A stretch of 13,710 nt of DNA from Coxiellaceae bacterium (lineage in GTDB: Bacteria; Pseudomonadota; Gammaproteobacteria; GCA-013414725): positions 635,584 through 649,293 of the forward strand of contig CP058706.1 of assembly GCA_013414725.1 (NCBI GenBank), given 5' to 3'. Position numbers and translations under genes: made by a program. Of this stretch, positions 1 through 8,290 are shown piece after piece (the stretch's first letter is position 1; every line of letters starts with the position of its first letter). Below the pieces are notes generated by a model that had not been told where the DNA came from, made no database searches, and saw nothing but the letters and a program-made list of their open reading frames with translations.

Positions 1-669
1 GATTTGATTCAAGAGGGCAATATTGGCCTGATGAAAGCGGTCAAGCGGTTTGACCCTGAAATGGGAGTACGGTTGGTTTCGTTTGCCGTGCATTGGATCA
101 AGGCCGAAATTCATGAATTTATTTTACGAAATTGGCGGATTGTCAAAGTAGCCACGACCAAGGCGCAACGTAAATTATTTTTTAATTTACGTAAAGCCAG
201 CAAACGTCTTGGCTGGTTTAGCAATGAAGAAATTGAAGCCGTCGCAAAAGACTTGAATGTTAGTGCTGCTGAGGTGCGCAATATGGAAGCACGACTCAAT
301 GCCCGCGATGAATCTTTACACTACACATTCGAAGAAGATAGCGAACAACCATGGACAGCTCCCATTCATTATTTGACTGCGGATGTTAATTTCGAACCAG
401 GCAACCAGCTGGAAACTCACGAATGGTCAGACCATCGGGAACAACATTTACAATCCGCGCTTGAACATTTAGACGAGCGTAGCAAAGATATTTTGAAACA
501 GCGTTGGTTGCTGGAAAATAAGGCCACTCTGCATGAGTTGGCTGATAAATACGGCGTTTCTGCGGAACGGATCCGCCAGTTAGAAAAATGCCATGGACAA
601 GTTAAAGAATGCCTTAAGTCAACTTGCTTAAACACAAAACTAACTTTTTATTGCGGGGAGGCAATATGA
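1..669 (+). CDS. rpoH: RNA polymerase sigma-32 (heat-shock sigma factor), 3' part, frameshifted near its end
   Basis: Encodes most of RpoH, which directs RNA polymerase to heat-shock promoters in the cytoplasm; the 5' end lies before the window. The reading enters at the end of region 2.1 ([18 protein letters not shown]), continues through region 2.4 ([30 protein letters not shown], including the RpoH box [10 protein letters not shown]) and reaches the helix-turn-helix of region 4.2 ([17 protein letters not shown]). The family normally continues with an NAM-K-L tail. Here that tail ([14 protein letters not shown], stop 629-631) lies in another frame beginning at 587, so a shift (two bases missing or one extra) sits at the A5 tract 584-588. 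As written, the protein instead ends in an unrelated 26-residue tail with stop 667-669, which overlaps the ATG of the next gene. Identity is certain. Whether the shift is real or a sequencing error is not. Confidence 0.95.
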   Translation, partial: DLIQEGNIGLMKAVKRFDPEMGVRLVSFAVHWIKAEIHEFILRNWRIVKVATTKAQRKLFFNLRKASKRLGWFSNEEIEAVAKDLNVSAAEVRNMEARLNARDESLHYTFEEDSEQPWTAPIHYLTADVNFEPGNQLETHEWSDHREQHLQSALEHLDERSKDILKQRWLLENKATLHELADKYGVSAERIRQLEKCHGQVKECLKSTCLNTKLTFYCGEAI

Positions 670-1874
670 GTTCACTGACTACACGTATTATTGAATCGAT
701 TGACATAAAATTGGCTGATAAGAAAATATCTCCTGATACTATTGCCCGTTTAATGCAACAATTGTTCGATGCTTATTACGATCATGCCCTCTCCGACAAA
801 GCCATCATCAGTGAACTCTATGAATTGGCAGAAAAACTAAAAACGCATGCCGTATTAAAACCGCTTGCTCTTCAATGTTATCAAATAATTAGCTTGTTAC
901 AGCCTAGAGAACCCACCGTTTATGAGGCGATTGATGCCATAGAAAACAACGCTGAAAGCAAGCTTATGCACTATTTTATGCGGCCTACGATTAAAGTTAA
1001 TCCCGCTATCTTTAAAGGCAATATAGCGGCTGCTTATTTATTTGCGCTCGACACTAACGATACCAAACTATTTAATTACTCTTTTAATTTTGATCCTGTC
1101 ATTAGCGCTTTATATAAAACACTGCATCATACTATTTCTACCGAGGCCCAAGAAAAATAGCTGCAAAAACCTAATGAATCCTCGTGTCAATTTGCTGCAT
1201 TACAGTATTGCCAGATCTTATTTATTTAATAGCCCACTCAATGAAGAGCGCGCGATTTTACATTTATCTTTAGTCCTCAATGACCGTCAAACATCCGCGC
1301 TATTGGCTTATTGCTGCAAATTGCTTTTGCAAAACATGGCTGAACATCACAGAAATGAATTTATTCGGTACAAAGCTGCTACTAATTTGGTGCAAGCCTA
1401 TCTAAATGAGGCCGCCAAACAACCTATAAACTTTTGCAAGAAAATTATCCTAGATAAAGCTGCCAAATATTTATCTCCTTTCAATGTCGAATACGATGAT
1501 GTTCAAACCCAAGATCTTAAAACCCGCATTACGAGTGCTTTAGCTGAGTTGCATCAAAAGAACGATCGCGGCTACATTAAAAGCATGTTGGAAAGTCCAT
1601 CTCATCTACTAGACATTGACGCTAAGCTAAAAGCCAAAGACCAAAAATCAGTGATCTTGAACATCAAATAGAAGCATTGAAGCGAGAAAACCGCCAACTT
1701 CGTGACGCTGCAGCCCAAGCCAATTACACTCAAGCTGCATTGACTACAGCAATGGATAGTCCGATATTAAATGACAACTCTGCAGAGCGCGAAGAAATAT
1801 TACAAGATGCGTTGAACGAACAAATCTTAAATGAAACGCTGGCTGAATTCAGTTTATTGTCGAAAACAGCGTGA
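666..1874 (+). pseudogene. Unknown helical/coiled-coil protein, paralog 1, frame-disrupted
   Basis: Family not recognised. The start ATG at 666 follows GGGGAGG at 655-661. The first frame runs to a TAG at 1158-1160. Reading continues from about 1170 to 1670 in a second frame and from about 1648 to 1874 in a third. Restoring one A in each of the A5 tracts 1153-1157, 1165-1169 and 1643-1647 gives one protein of about 403 residues. It is predicted alpha-helical throughout, with TPR/Sel1-like spacing in the middle (segment HRNEFIRYKAATNLVQAYL) and a C-terminal coiled coil (DLEHQIEALKRENRQLRD). It aligns along its whole length with the next gene, including an INFCKK/IKFCKL block and a SPILNDN/SPILNNN block near the end. 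The short gap after rpoH, with no terminator seen, suggests co-transcription with rpoH. No catalytic motif or signal peptide is visible. The gene model is well supported by the paralog; its function is unknown. Confidence 0.7.
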
Positions 1875-1917
1875 TTTATTTACTTAGATTTTAAATGTTC
1901 TGGGCTGTCTTGCACGC

Positions 1918-1923
1918 TATAAT
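1918..1923 (+). promoter_or_regulatory. Possible -10 box upstream of paralog 2
   Basis: A perfect TATAAT lies 46 bases before the start codon of the second paralog, in an AT-rich gap after the first paralog's stop. No good -35 hexamer is present at 16-18 bases upstream, so this is a weak promoter call. The gene has its own ribosome binding site (AAAGGAA at 1954-1960) about nine bases before the ATG at 1970. Confidence 0.35.
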
Positions 1924-1969
1924 AACGGTCAATTTTTTAAAATTTTCACTATTAAAGGAAGATGGTCAT

Positions 1970-3289
1970 ATGATTACAGACAGTGCAGACACTATTATAC
2001 AATCCATAGAAACTGAATTAAAAAACACCCGATCTCATCAAATGAGATAAAAATACTTTTAGACCAGTTGTGGCTGGCTTTTTTTCCCAGCCAACATTAG
2101 GAGGCGTTGAACTACAACTTGCTTTTTAGCGGAAAAATTAGAGAAAAATTTGGAAAAATGTCCGTCCTTAATTTCATTGATTGTGGAGTGCTATAGAATT
2201 ATTCATGCACTGGCACCAGGGGAATATTTGGATATCTATCCAAAGCTGGTAAATTTTACCCACCTACCTGATTATGCGCTGCTGTTCGCTTTTATACGGC
2301 CCGTTATGGAACATGATATTTCAATTGAAACAGAGAGTTTTTTCAATACCAAAATTGCTTATCTTTTGCGTTTGAAAACCACAAAGTAGAAAAATTTCCC
2401 TACTATTACAGCCCCAATCCTGTTCTTAAAGTCCTTTATCAGACTATTACAAGCTCGGTGTCTTTAGATGAACTCTATGAAACTGCGCTGCAAAATCCTA
2501 AAAGTGCTTATATTAGTTTACTCAATTACCAAATCGCCTATAGTCATCTCTATGGCAAACAAGTTGATGAGACAAAAGGGATTGCTGCTTTACAAGCTGT
2601 TTTCAATGACGCTGAATTACCTTTGGCACTGGCTCACCGTTGCAGAAATATACTGATTAACTTGGCCACTAATAACCGAAAAGAATTTGTTCGGTATTCG
2701 GCCAATGTTGCTTTAGCACAACTATATTTAAAAGACGCAAAAGCAGAACCCATCAAATTTTGTAAACTGGCGCTTTTAAGAAAGGCGCTTCAATGTTTAG
2801 AGGCCGCCACCAATGTTGATTATAGTGCAGGCCATATCAATGAACTCAAGGCCTCTATTTATCGAGCGTTGGCTGATTTATATAAAAGCTTCGGTATAAC
2901 ATATAAACAAGAGGTGGCTCGCTATTATCAGAGAGCTTCCGATGCGGGGGACAAAAAGCGCAGTCCGATTTAGATCAATTCCTCAGTCAATATGCACCAG
3001 TGAGACAAAATAATAATTTTTCTACGGCTGCGCCCAAAATTGAAACGACCCTTGTTGATTATCAAGATGAAATTCAAAGATTGAAAATACAGCTAAGCCA
3101 AAAAGAGCTAGAAAATACCAGGCTCCAACAAGAAGTAGCGCGTTTGCAAAAGAGAACCAGTCACTTCGCTCCAGCCAATCTAACCCTTACAAACAAAGCA
3201 AATTAGTCAAGGTTGTAACTAGCCCTATTTTAAATAACAATCCAACAACAACGACACCGACAGGACAAGGGCCTAATTTTACTGCCTAA
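1970..3289 (+). pseudogene. Unknown helical/coiled-coil protein, paralog 2, frame-disrupted
   Basis: Tandem paralog of the gene before it; family not recognised. It starts at ATG 1970 (MITDSADTIIQSIETELK, matching [16 protein letters not shown] of copy 1). Six single-base restorations join the frames: C3 at 2028-2030, T2 at 2097-2098, T5 at 2123-2127, T4 at 2364-2367, A5 at 2953-2957 and A4 at 3148-3151. The joined protein is about 440 residues. It has a helical N-terminal half, a Sel1/TPR-like middle (NRKEFVRYSANVALAQLYL; VARYYQRASDAGDKKAQ), a coiled coil (DYQDEIQRLKIQLSQKELEN) and a Pro/Thr-rich tail ending at TAA 3287-3289. By eye, the best blocks match copy 1 at about 40-50% identity. The tail overlaps the 3' end of queF by 11 bases. 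Because six repairs are needed and each restores alignment to copy 1, the duplicate origin is firm; whether a functional protein is made is open. Confidence 0.7.
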
Positions 3290-4103
3290 AGCAACGCAGT
3301 TCTTCGGGGTTTGTTTCAAAATTGGAACGATAGGGATTGATATCAATTCCACCGCGCCGGGTAAAGCGCATGTAGACAGTGAGTTTTTCCGGCGAGCATT
3401 TGCGAACAATGTCCATAAAAATCTGTTCGGCACAAGCTTCATGAAATGCAGTATGACTACGATAGGAAATCAGATATTTTAACAATCCTTCGTGCACAAT
3501 TTTATGGCCAACGTAACGGATCAAAACTGCAGCCCAATCTGGTTGACCAGTAACAGGACAGTTAGAAGCAAATAGATGAGTAAAAACCGTTTCAGTAGCT
3601 ATGCCGTGGCTAGTTTGTAAATAATCAGCATACGGTTCGTATCGGTCAACCGCGATCGGCAAGTGGTCTAAACAGAAACCAGGAAGCTCATGCAATTTTT
3701 GCTTCTCAAAAACGTCCGATAAAATCAGTTTTACGCTAACGGGCGCATTAACCGCATGTGACAAATCCGATTGGATCGTCGCCTTGACTTTATCGGCGCT
3801 ATCAAATTTTGTCATGGCAAACGAATTAAAATAAAGCTTGAGCGATTTCGATTCTACCAAATTGTCAGAATCCACTGGCACACGGATTTCCGCCACTGCG
3901 ATCTGCGGTTTGCCCGCCGAATTAAGCCAAGTCAACTCATATGCCGTCCAAAGGTCGAAGCCAGCGAAAGGTAATGAACCTGTCAGATGCAACTTGTCAC
4001 GGTTTAACTGCCGAGTGATAGGGAACAATAATGCTGGATTATATTGGGTTCCGTAGCTAACGGCCTTGCCAAGTGGGGATTGATGTAGCGTGGTGGTAGA
4101 CAT
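3279..4103 (-). CDS. queF: NADPH-dependent 7-cyano-7-deazaguanine reductase (preQ0 reductase)
   Basis: Reduces the nitrile of preQ0 to the amine of preQ1 with NADPH, a cytoplasmic step of queuosine tRNA-modification synthesis. The 274-residue protein has the length of the long, two-domain (E. coli type) QueF. It shows the family motif ESKSLKLYFNSF (residues 84-95), the nucleophilic cysteine in FASNCPVTGQPDW (Cys182), the catalytic aspartate (Asp189), the substrate-binding His-Glu (HEACAEQIF, 221-222) and the C-terminal TRRGGIDINPYRS block. The start ATG at 4101-4103 follows a GAGGG Shine-Dalgarno sequence. The frame is intact despite several A5 and T5 tracts, unlike its neighbours. It is convergent with paralog 2, sharing 11 bases. 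No other queuosine gene is in the window, so it is probably transcribed alone. Confidence 0.97.
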   Translation of the reverse strand: MSTTTLHQSPLGKAVSYGTQYNPALLFPITRQLNRDKLHLTGSLPFAGFDLWTAYELTWLNSAGKPQIAVAEIRVPVDSDNLVESKSLKLYFNSFAMTKFDSADKVKATIQSDLSHAVNAPVSVKLILSDVFEKQKLHELPGFCLDHLPIAVDRYEPYADYLQTSHGIATETVFTHLFASNCPVTGQPDWAAVLIRYVGHKIVHEGLLKYLISYRSHTAFHEACAEQIFMDIVRKCSPEKLTVYMRFTRRGGIDINPYRSNFETNPEELRCFRQ

Positions 4104-4163
4104 GGGTGGCCCTCATGTTAATGGTAAAATTGGATTTTGATTTTACAGACATTAGCTTATTTA
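4104..4163 (-). promoter_or_regulatory. queF upstream region with a ribosome binding site and weak promoter
   Basis: On the minus strand, upstream of queF, this short AT-rich stretch holds a GAGGG ribosome binding site a few bases before the ATG and a TAAAAT that could be a -10 box. A TTTAAT 17 bases further upstream is a weak -35 candidate. No convincing preQ1 riboswitch was found. Confidence 0.3.
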
Positions 4164-4330
4164 TTAAAGTTTTTTAACTATTGGGATTAAAATTATGCCC
4201 CAATCAGATCGCGGCCGATGAGAAAATGTATTAATGAGTCCTGTATCAATTACATAAATCTTACGTGGATTAATACGACGTATGCCGATTACGGTATCTA
4301 TTTTACGGCCATCTGTGGCAAAACCACTTT
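4164..4330 (-). pseudogene. Remnant of a DUF4143/AAA_14-type ATPase gene
   Basis: An open stretch of about 55 codons reads RKIDTVIGIRRINPRKIYVI followed by DTGLINTF and ends at TAA (4164-4166). The block NP-[RK]-K-[IV]-Y-x-I-D-x-G-L is highly typical of the DUF4143 region found after the AAA+ domain in the AAA_14 family, and the following SDWGIIL fits that family's D-G-x-x-LEN segment in degraded form. No Walker motifs, start codon or upstream domain is present, and in-frame stops occur just upstream. It is therefore a leftover fragment of a full gene of roughly 400 residues. Such ATPases are commonly mobile or accessory. The assignment rests on one motif. Confidence 0.5.
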
Positions 4331-4363
4331 ACGGTTTAAAATCAGGGACAAATCAGCGTATTT

Positions 4364-4389
4364 CTTTCCTTATTAGAAGGAAAGTTTTT
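4364..4389 (+). terminator. Rho-independent terminator-like hairpin with no obvious upstream gene
   Basis: A perfect 8-bp stem, CTTTCCTT (4364-4371) with AAGGAAAG (4377-4384), has a 5-base loop and is followed by TTTTT (4385-4389). The T-tract places it on the plus strand. No plus-strand gene was found between 4104 and 4363. It may belong to an unseen small RNA or be a relic of an older arrangement. On the minus strand the hairpin is followed by AAATA and would not terminate the giant gene. Confidence 0.5.
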
Positions 4390-4435
4390 CAAAAGAGTTT
4401 CCCTCAATATGCAGCAATGCTTTTAAATCAATAAA

Positions 4436-5027
4436 TTAAGATGACATGTTTTGATTAGTCCTGCTTTGGCTTAATAAATAGTCCTGCTGGATTTCTAATA
4501 AGTTCAGTCGTATGTTTTCAAAGTATTCCCATTGTTCAAATCGTTGTGGTGGGATGATATTGGCTTCAATTTCTGCCATTGCTTCAATAATCGTTGTTTT
4601 CCATTGTTGAACTTTGGGATTGGATGTGTCCCATTCATGATTTTCTTCAAGTGAAGAAATCAGTGAATATATTGAGCGAATACATTCTGCATATTGATGG
4701 TTGTTTTTGTCTAAAGGGGTGGGAAGAAACTTCTTTTACGTTTGATGCTATTGAGGAAGAGGAAAAACTTCTCGTTTCATTATCACCTTTATTGGATTTT
4801 TGCTGAGAAGCGATACTGGTTGTGAAGGCCATCTCTTGTTCATTCAGATGATTTGATGAAATCGCTAATAAATCATTAGATACTATTTCAAAAACATATT
4901 GCATGGCTCTACAAGACTGATTGCCAATTGCATTTTGACCTCTGCCTGCAAAGATGTTTTTGATGGGCCTAAAGAAAGAATTGCCTCCAATATTTGGCTC
5001 GACGCCCAGCCCATCATATACATCGTT
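4436..5027 (-). CDS. C-terminal Ser-rich and helical tail of the giant gene
   Basis: Downstream of the amber codon at 5028-5030 the same frame continues as NDVYDGLGVEPNIGGNSFFR, a helix (AMQYVFEIVSNDLLAISS) and a low-complexity Ser/Lys stretch (residues around ETRSFSSSSIASNVKE). At G4 4716-4719 the frame shifts into NNHQYAECIRSIYSLISSLE and helices (IIEAMAEIEANIIPPQRFEQ), ending with TNQNMSS and TAA 4436-4438. No domain is recognised. The lack of stops in these frames supports this being the genuine end of the giant protein. Confidence 0.45.
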
Positions 5028-6526
5028 CTAATAACAGCACAAGTTTTCTCTCAATTCCATTGACGAATCAAACAATAAAACAAACAAAACTGAAAATATT
5101 TTTTCATGCAGATGAGGATATTGATTTAAAACTTCCAGACCAATTAGCACTTCCTCTCGAACTTTTTCATCATTGTCTTCGCTTGCCTCTCGCAAAAATC
5201 CTAAAATTTTTCCTGATTTTGACTTTGATGATGCAACGCCACTATCCCTTTGACAAAAGCTTGGCGCACCGCTGGAGATCTGTCATGCCTTGTTTTTAAT
5301 AAGGCCGGAAAAATTCGATACTGCAACGATTCTTGCAACATCGAATATCCTAGTATTTCTACTGCTTTCGCGCGAATCTCTTCTTTCTTTGATTGCAACA
5401 ATTCACTGACTAGAGCGATAACTCTGTCTCTTAGTTTTGAAAAATTGATCCAGATTTTTAAAAAGACATAGCTTCCAGAGCAACTACATTGGAATGAGAT
5501 TTACACATTTTAAATACTGTTGCGGCCATCACCTCACTGATCGCTTCATCTTGCATCCACTGGTTAAGCGAGGACAATATCGCCACAACCGACTTTTCAG
5601 AATTTTTAACAAGATCATTGTAATTTGAATACCCATCAAATTGAGAGCCAGAATTATCGACCCACCTTGTTAACAACGGGTAATCTGACTCTTTACTCTC
5701 CAATATTTTCCACTCTAAATCCAGAATCTTGAATAGATTACTAAATTCAATACTCAGGGTGCCTAATGCGTAATCAGAATATTGAGCACACTTCATGGCG
5801 CTTTCAGCAAGTAAAATGAATATTGGTATTTCTTTGTGACGAGATAATGTGAAATGTAAATTATCAGACATAAATCGCCAAAGACATGATATGTTATAAG
5901 GCATGACTCTATTAATATCAATGCCATTTTTACCAGCTCTCCTCCCAATTCTGCGGCCAAAACATAACCATCTGGTGAAAGAAAAGTTCGAAACTGTGAC
6001 AGTGCATCTCTAATAAAATTATCCTTTCCCTCCACTGGCAATCCAAAAATATTCAAATAGAAAAGGCAACCATTCTGCTTATTTAAAAGGTAATTGGCGA
6101 TTTTATTACATACCGATTCGTTATAATGCAGCCCTTTTACAGCTTGAATTATATGGCGCATCAAGATCATTTCTTTTTGGCGCATTACAAGGTCATGGTT
6201 ATTTTTAGGATGATACGTCCATAAAATAGCCAGATCTAATAATTTTAACAAAAATTTATCTTGTATCTCTGCATGATGGATCCAGTCACAAACCATTAAA
6301 ATGGCATTGCAAAAATCATTGTTAATTATATGGCCTTGCTTCAACAAAATTTCCAACTGCGGGCATAAGTCTGACCTAACTTCTTTCATTCTTCTACCAA
6401 ACTCTATTAAAAAAGTTGTTGGATCCGTCCAATAATAGGTTTTTTGATCGATAATTTTTTTGACTACGCCCCAGATTTTTGATAAGAGTCTTCATAAGAA
6501 GACCATGCTTGCAAGATTATTAAAAA
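5028..6526 (-). CDS. HEAT-like repeat segment of the giant gene
   Basis: Long array of paired helices. The clearest repeats are LLQSKKEEIRAKAVEILGYS, ALLKTRHDRSPAVRQAFVKG, FLREASEDNDEKVREEVLIG and VLLFDSSMELRE, which show the HEAT/ARM D-x-x-x-x-V-R-x-x-[AV] signature. Earlier helices (LEILLKQGHIINNDFCNAIL; FKMCKSHSNVVALEAMS) are more divergent. Frames join at A5 6522-6526, T5 6476-6480, T5 5927-5931, A5 5460-5464 and T5 5207-5211. HEAT arrays usually serve as protein-protein scaffolds. The array ends near an amber codon (5028-5030), after which the same frame stays open. Confidence 0.6.
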
Positions 6527-7126
6527 CTATCGCCTAGATATTCACTTATAATTATTTCTCCTAACATCATATCTAGGACATCTTTTCTGACATCTTCTTG
6601 TGCACCAAAGTCTATCACCACTTCTAAGGCTTTTTGTTAAAATAAAGCCCTCATCAAAAAGGATTCCTGGCAAGTTTTGCAATAACATTGCTTTAATTAA
6701 AGGTTGATGTAAAACGTCCTTTAAGGCTTCTAACATTTCAAATTTAAATCTATCATTAGCCAATATTTTAAGAAAAACCGACTTTATTGCCTCTATTACT
6801 GTTGAGTTTTTAACGAAATGAGCGTGTAATTTAAGCCTAAAAACTTCATCCCCAACTTTGCTTTCTGATAAGAAGAACGCTAACCATCGTTCTTGTAGTA
6901 AAAGTTGTTGTAGTCTGTCTCTTAATTCAATTTCAGCATCAATACTCGCTGTTTTACTTAGCAAATCCTGCATTCTCTCCATTAAAATTGATTCAAAATT
7001 CGGTGGCCACGCAAGCAATATTGGATGGCGTTTAATCAATTCAGGAATTTGCAATGTGTCTGGCAAGTGCAATTTAGTCAAATGAACGCCAGATTTTACA
7101 CAGGGTCTTATACCTGCTTCTGTCAA
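6527..7126 (-). CDS. Helical segment of the giant gene between LRR and HEAT-like parts
   Basis: About 200 codons, following the last LRR, rich in helices of alternating hydrophobic and charged residues (ESILMERMQDLLSKTASIDA; FRLKLHAHFVKNSTVIEAIK; MLEALKDVLHQPLIKAMLL). With one base restored at T5 6631-6635 it continues LTKKALEVVIDFGAQEDVRK DVLDMM, which already looks like HEAT/ARM helices. It then meets another break at A5 6522-6526. No catalytic motif is seen. It is probably part of the same superhelical scaffold. Confidence 0.5.
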
Positions 7127-7690
7127 ATGCTGACAATCATTAATAGTAAGTTGTTGTAAGGCGTGGCTCTCGGTACTTAATTTACAAAATTGCTGACAGC
7201 CACCTATACTGATTTTTGTAATTTTTCAGCAGCAATTTGTACCTGCCTCAATGCGGCTAATTTTTCTAACGTTAAGTTTCGCAGTCCGTTAACAACCAAG
7301 TCTATTTGTTGCAAATTTCCGCATTCGGTTATGGTCAAGCGTTGTAGCTGTGGTAATTTTTGTTGTTTCGTTGCTTTTAAGCTGGGTAGATTTTCCAAAT
7401 GTAATCGCTGCAAGGATTGGGCATGTTTTCTAGGATGGACCAAATTCTGTCTGTCAAATTAGGCGCATCACTGATGGCGAGTTCCAGCAATGATGGGGCA
7501 TTTTCTAGTAATTTAGCTAAAATGCTGTCAGTAAGCTGTTTACAACTCTTTAAGTTAAGCGAAATAAATCCAATTTGCTTTTGTACTAGCGTTTGTAATA
7601 ACTTGTCAGCATTGGGTATCTTCCAATCGAGTTGGTCTAATAATTCACTATAACTTTCAGGTTTGATCAAATTAAGTGACGCAAAAGAAA
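7090..7690 (-). CDS. Leucine-rich repeat segment of the giant gene
   Basis: Repeats of the cysteine-containing (AMN1/F-box-like) LRR type are spread over three frames: FISLNLKSCKQLTDSILAKL, SLLELAISDAPNLTDRIWSI, SLQRLHLENLPSLKA, QLQRLTITECGNLQQIDL, LRNLTLEKLAALRQVQI, LQKISIGGCQQFCKL and ALQQLTINDCQHLTEAGI. The L-x-x-L-x-L-x-x-C-x-x-L-T-D pattern is clear. The repeat register continues smoothly across the breaks at G3 7419-7421 and T5 7213-7217 when one base is restored at each, which is strong evidence for a single original frame. LRRs of this type usually form a protein-binding arc. The binding partner is unknown. Confidence 0.65.
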
Positions 7691-8290
7691 AATCTTCCTT
7701 TTTAAGGCGGCAATTATATTAATGATACTTTCTTGTTCCTTGTTTGCTTCCTCTAAGCACTTGATCGCTTGCATTAGTGATATTGTGCGCTGGCCTTTGG
7801 CCAATTGCTCGACCCGATTGCTACTTTTAAGTGAGTCAATTTTAATGCCAAGTTTTGGATCTGCTGGTACTCTGGATATCTTGGCATAACGTGCTGGCAA
7901 TTCCATTTCATTCAAAGCAGAACCATAAAAAACGGCCACCCGCGGCATTGCATAATGCAGCACTTCGATGGCTGCTGCATCTGGATGGTCTGTTAAAAAA
8001 TCTCGCATACGTTGCCAATATTGCCTGATTTTGTCGATGATTTTTTCATCAAACAGATATTGTTCGGTTTTAGTTTTGGTTTTTTCTGCCAAAATATTGC
8101 GTTTTTCTTGTCGCTGTTGCAGTTTAAGCAGCCAATTTTTTAATTCCGCATAATTGTTTAATGTTAAAAATTCTCTGACAGCGTGCTTATGGAGTGGCTC
8201 CAGCATATTGTCCAAGCATAATACTAGCGATTTTAATACCAGAATCCATTGATTGTTTTCATATTTGAGCGCCTCAAAAACTATGATCAC
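7667..8290 (-). CDS. Helical linker segment of the giant gene, after the kinase-like domain
   Basis: About 200 codons that continue the kinase-like domain in a new frame (DCDHSF then EALKYENNQWILVLKSL). Predicted alpha-helical and charged, with a probable coiled stretch (LLKLQQRQEKRNILAEKTKT) and a later ANKEQESIINIIAALK helix. The first part probably completes the C-lobe of the kinase-like fold. The frame breaks at T5 7699-7703 (plus-strand coordinates), where the run ends in an unrelated RKIFLLRHLI. With one base restored it reads LKKEDFSFASLNLIKPESYS and enters the leucine-rich repeats. No motif of a known family was recognised. Confidence 0.5.
   Translation of the reverse strand: MIIVFEALKYENNQWILVLKSLVLCLDNMLEPLHKHAVREFLTLNNYAELKNWLLKLQQRQEKRNILAEKTKTKTEQYLFDEKIIDKIRQYWQRMRDFLTDHPDAAAIEVLHYAMPRVAVFYGSALNEMELPARYAKISRVPADPKLGIKIDSLKSSNRVEQLAKGQRTISLMQAIKCLEEANKEQESIINIIAALKRKIFLLRHLI

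Noticed and set aside
1042..1160. The start of the second frame of paralog 1 as an independent gene
   Set aside because: The part before about 1150 is out of frame with the aligned paralog and reads as unrelated hydrophobic sequence; the frame is real only after the A5 tracts.
4104..4200. Possible preQ1 riboswitch upstream of queF
   Set aside because: An A-rich AAAAAACTTTAA stretch recalls the riboswitch tail, but the required upstream hairpin and C-rich loop are missing.
6858..8153. Plus-strand open frames opposite the giant gene (61-90 codons)
   Set aside because: They are antisense shadows of the LRR and linker segments, rich in Cys and Ser, without start signals.
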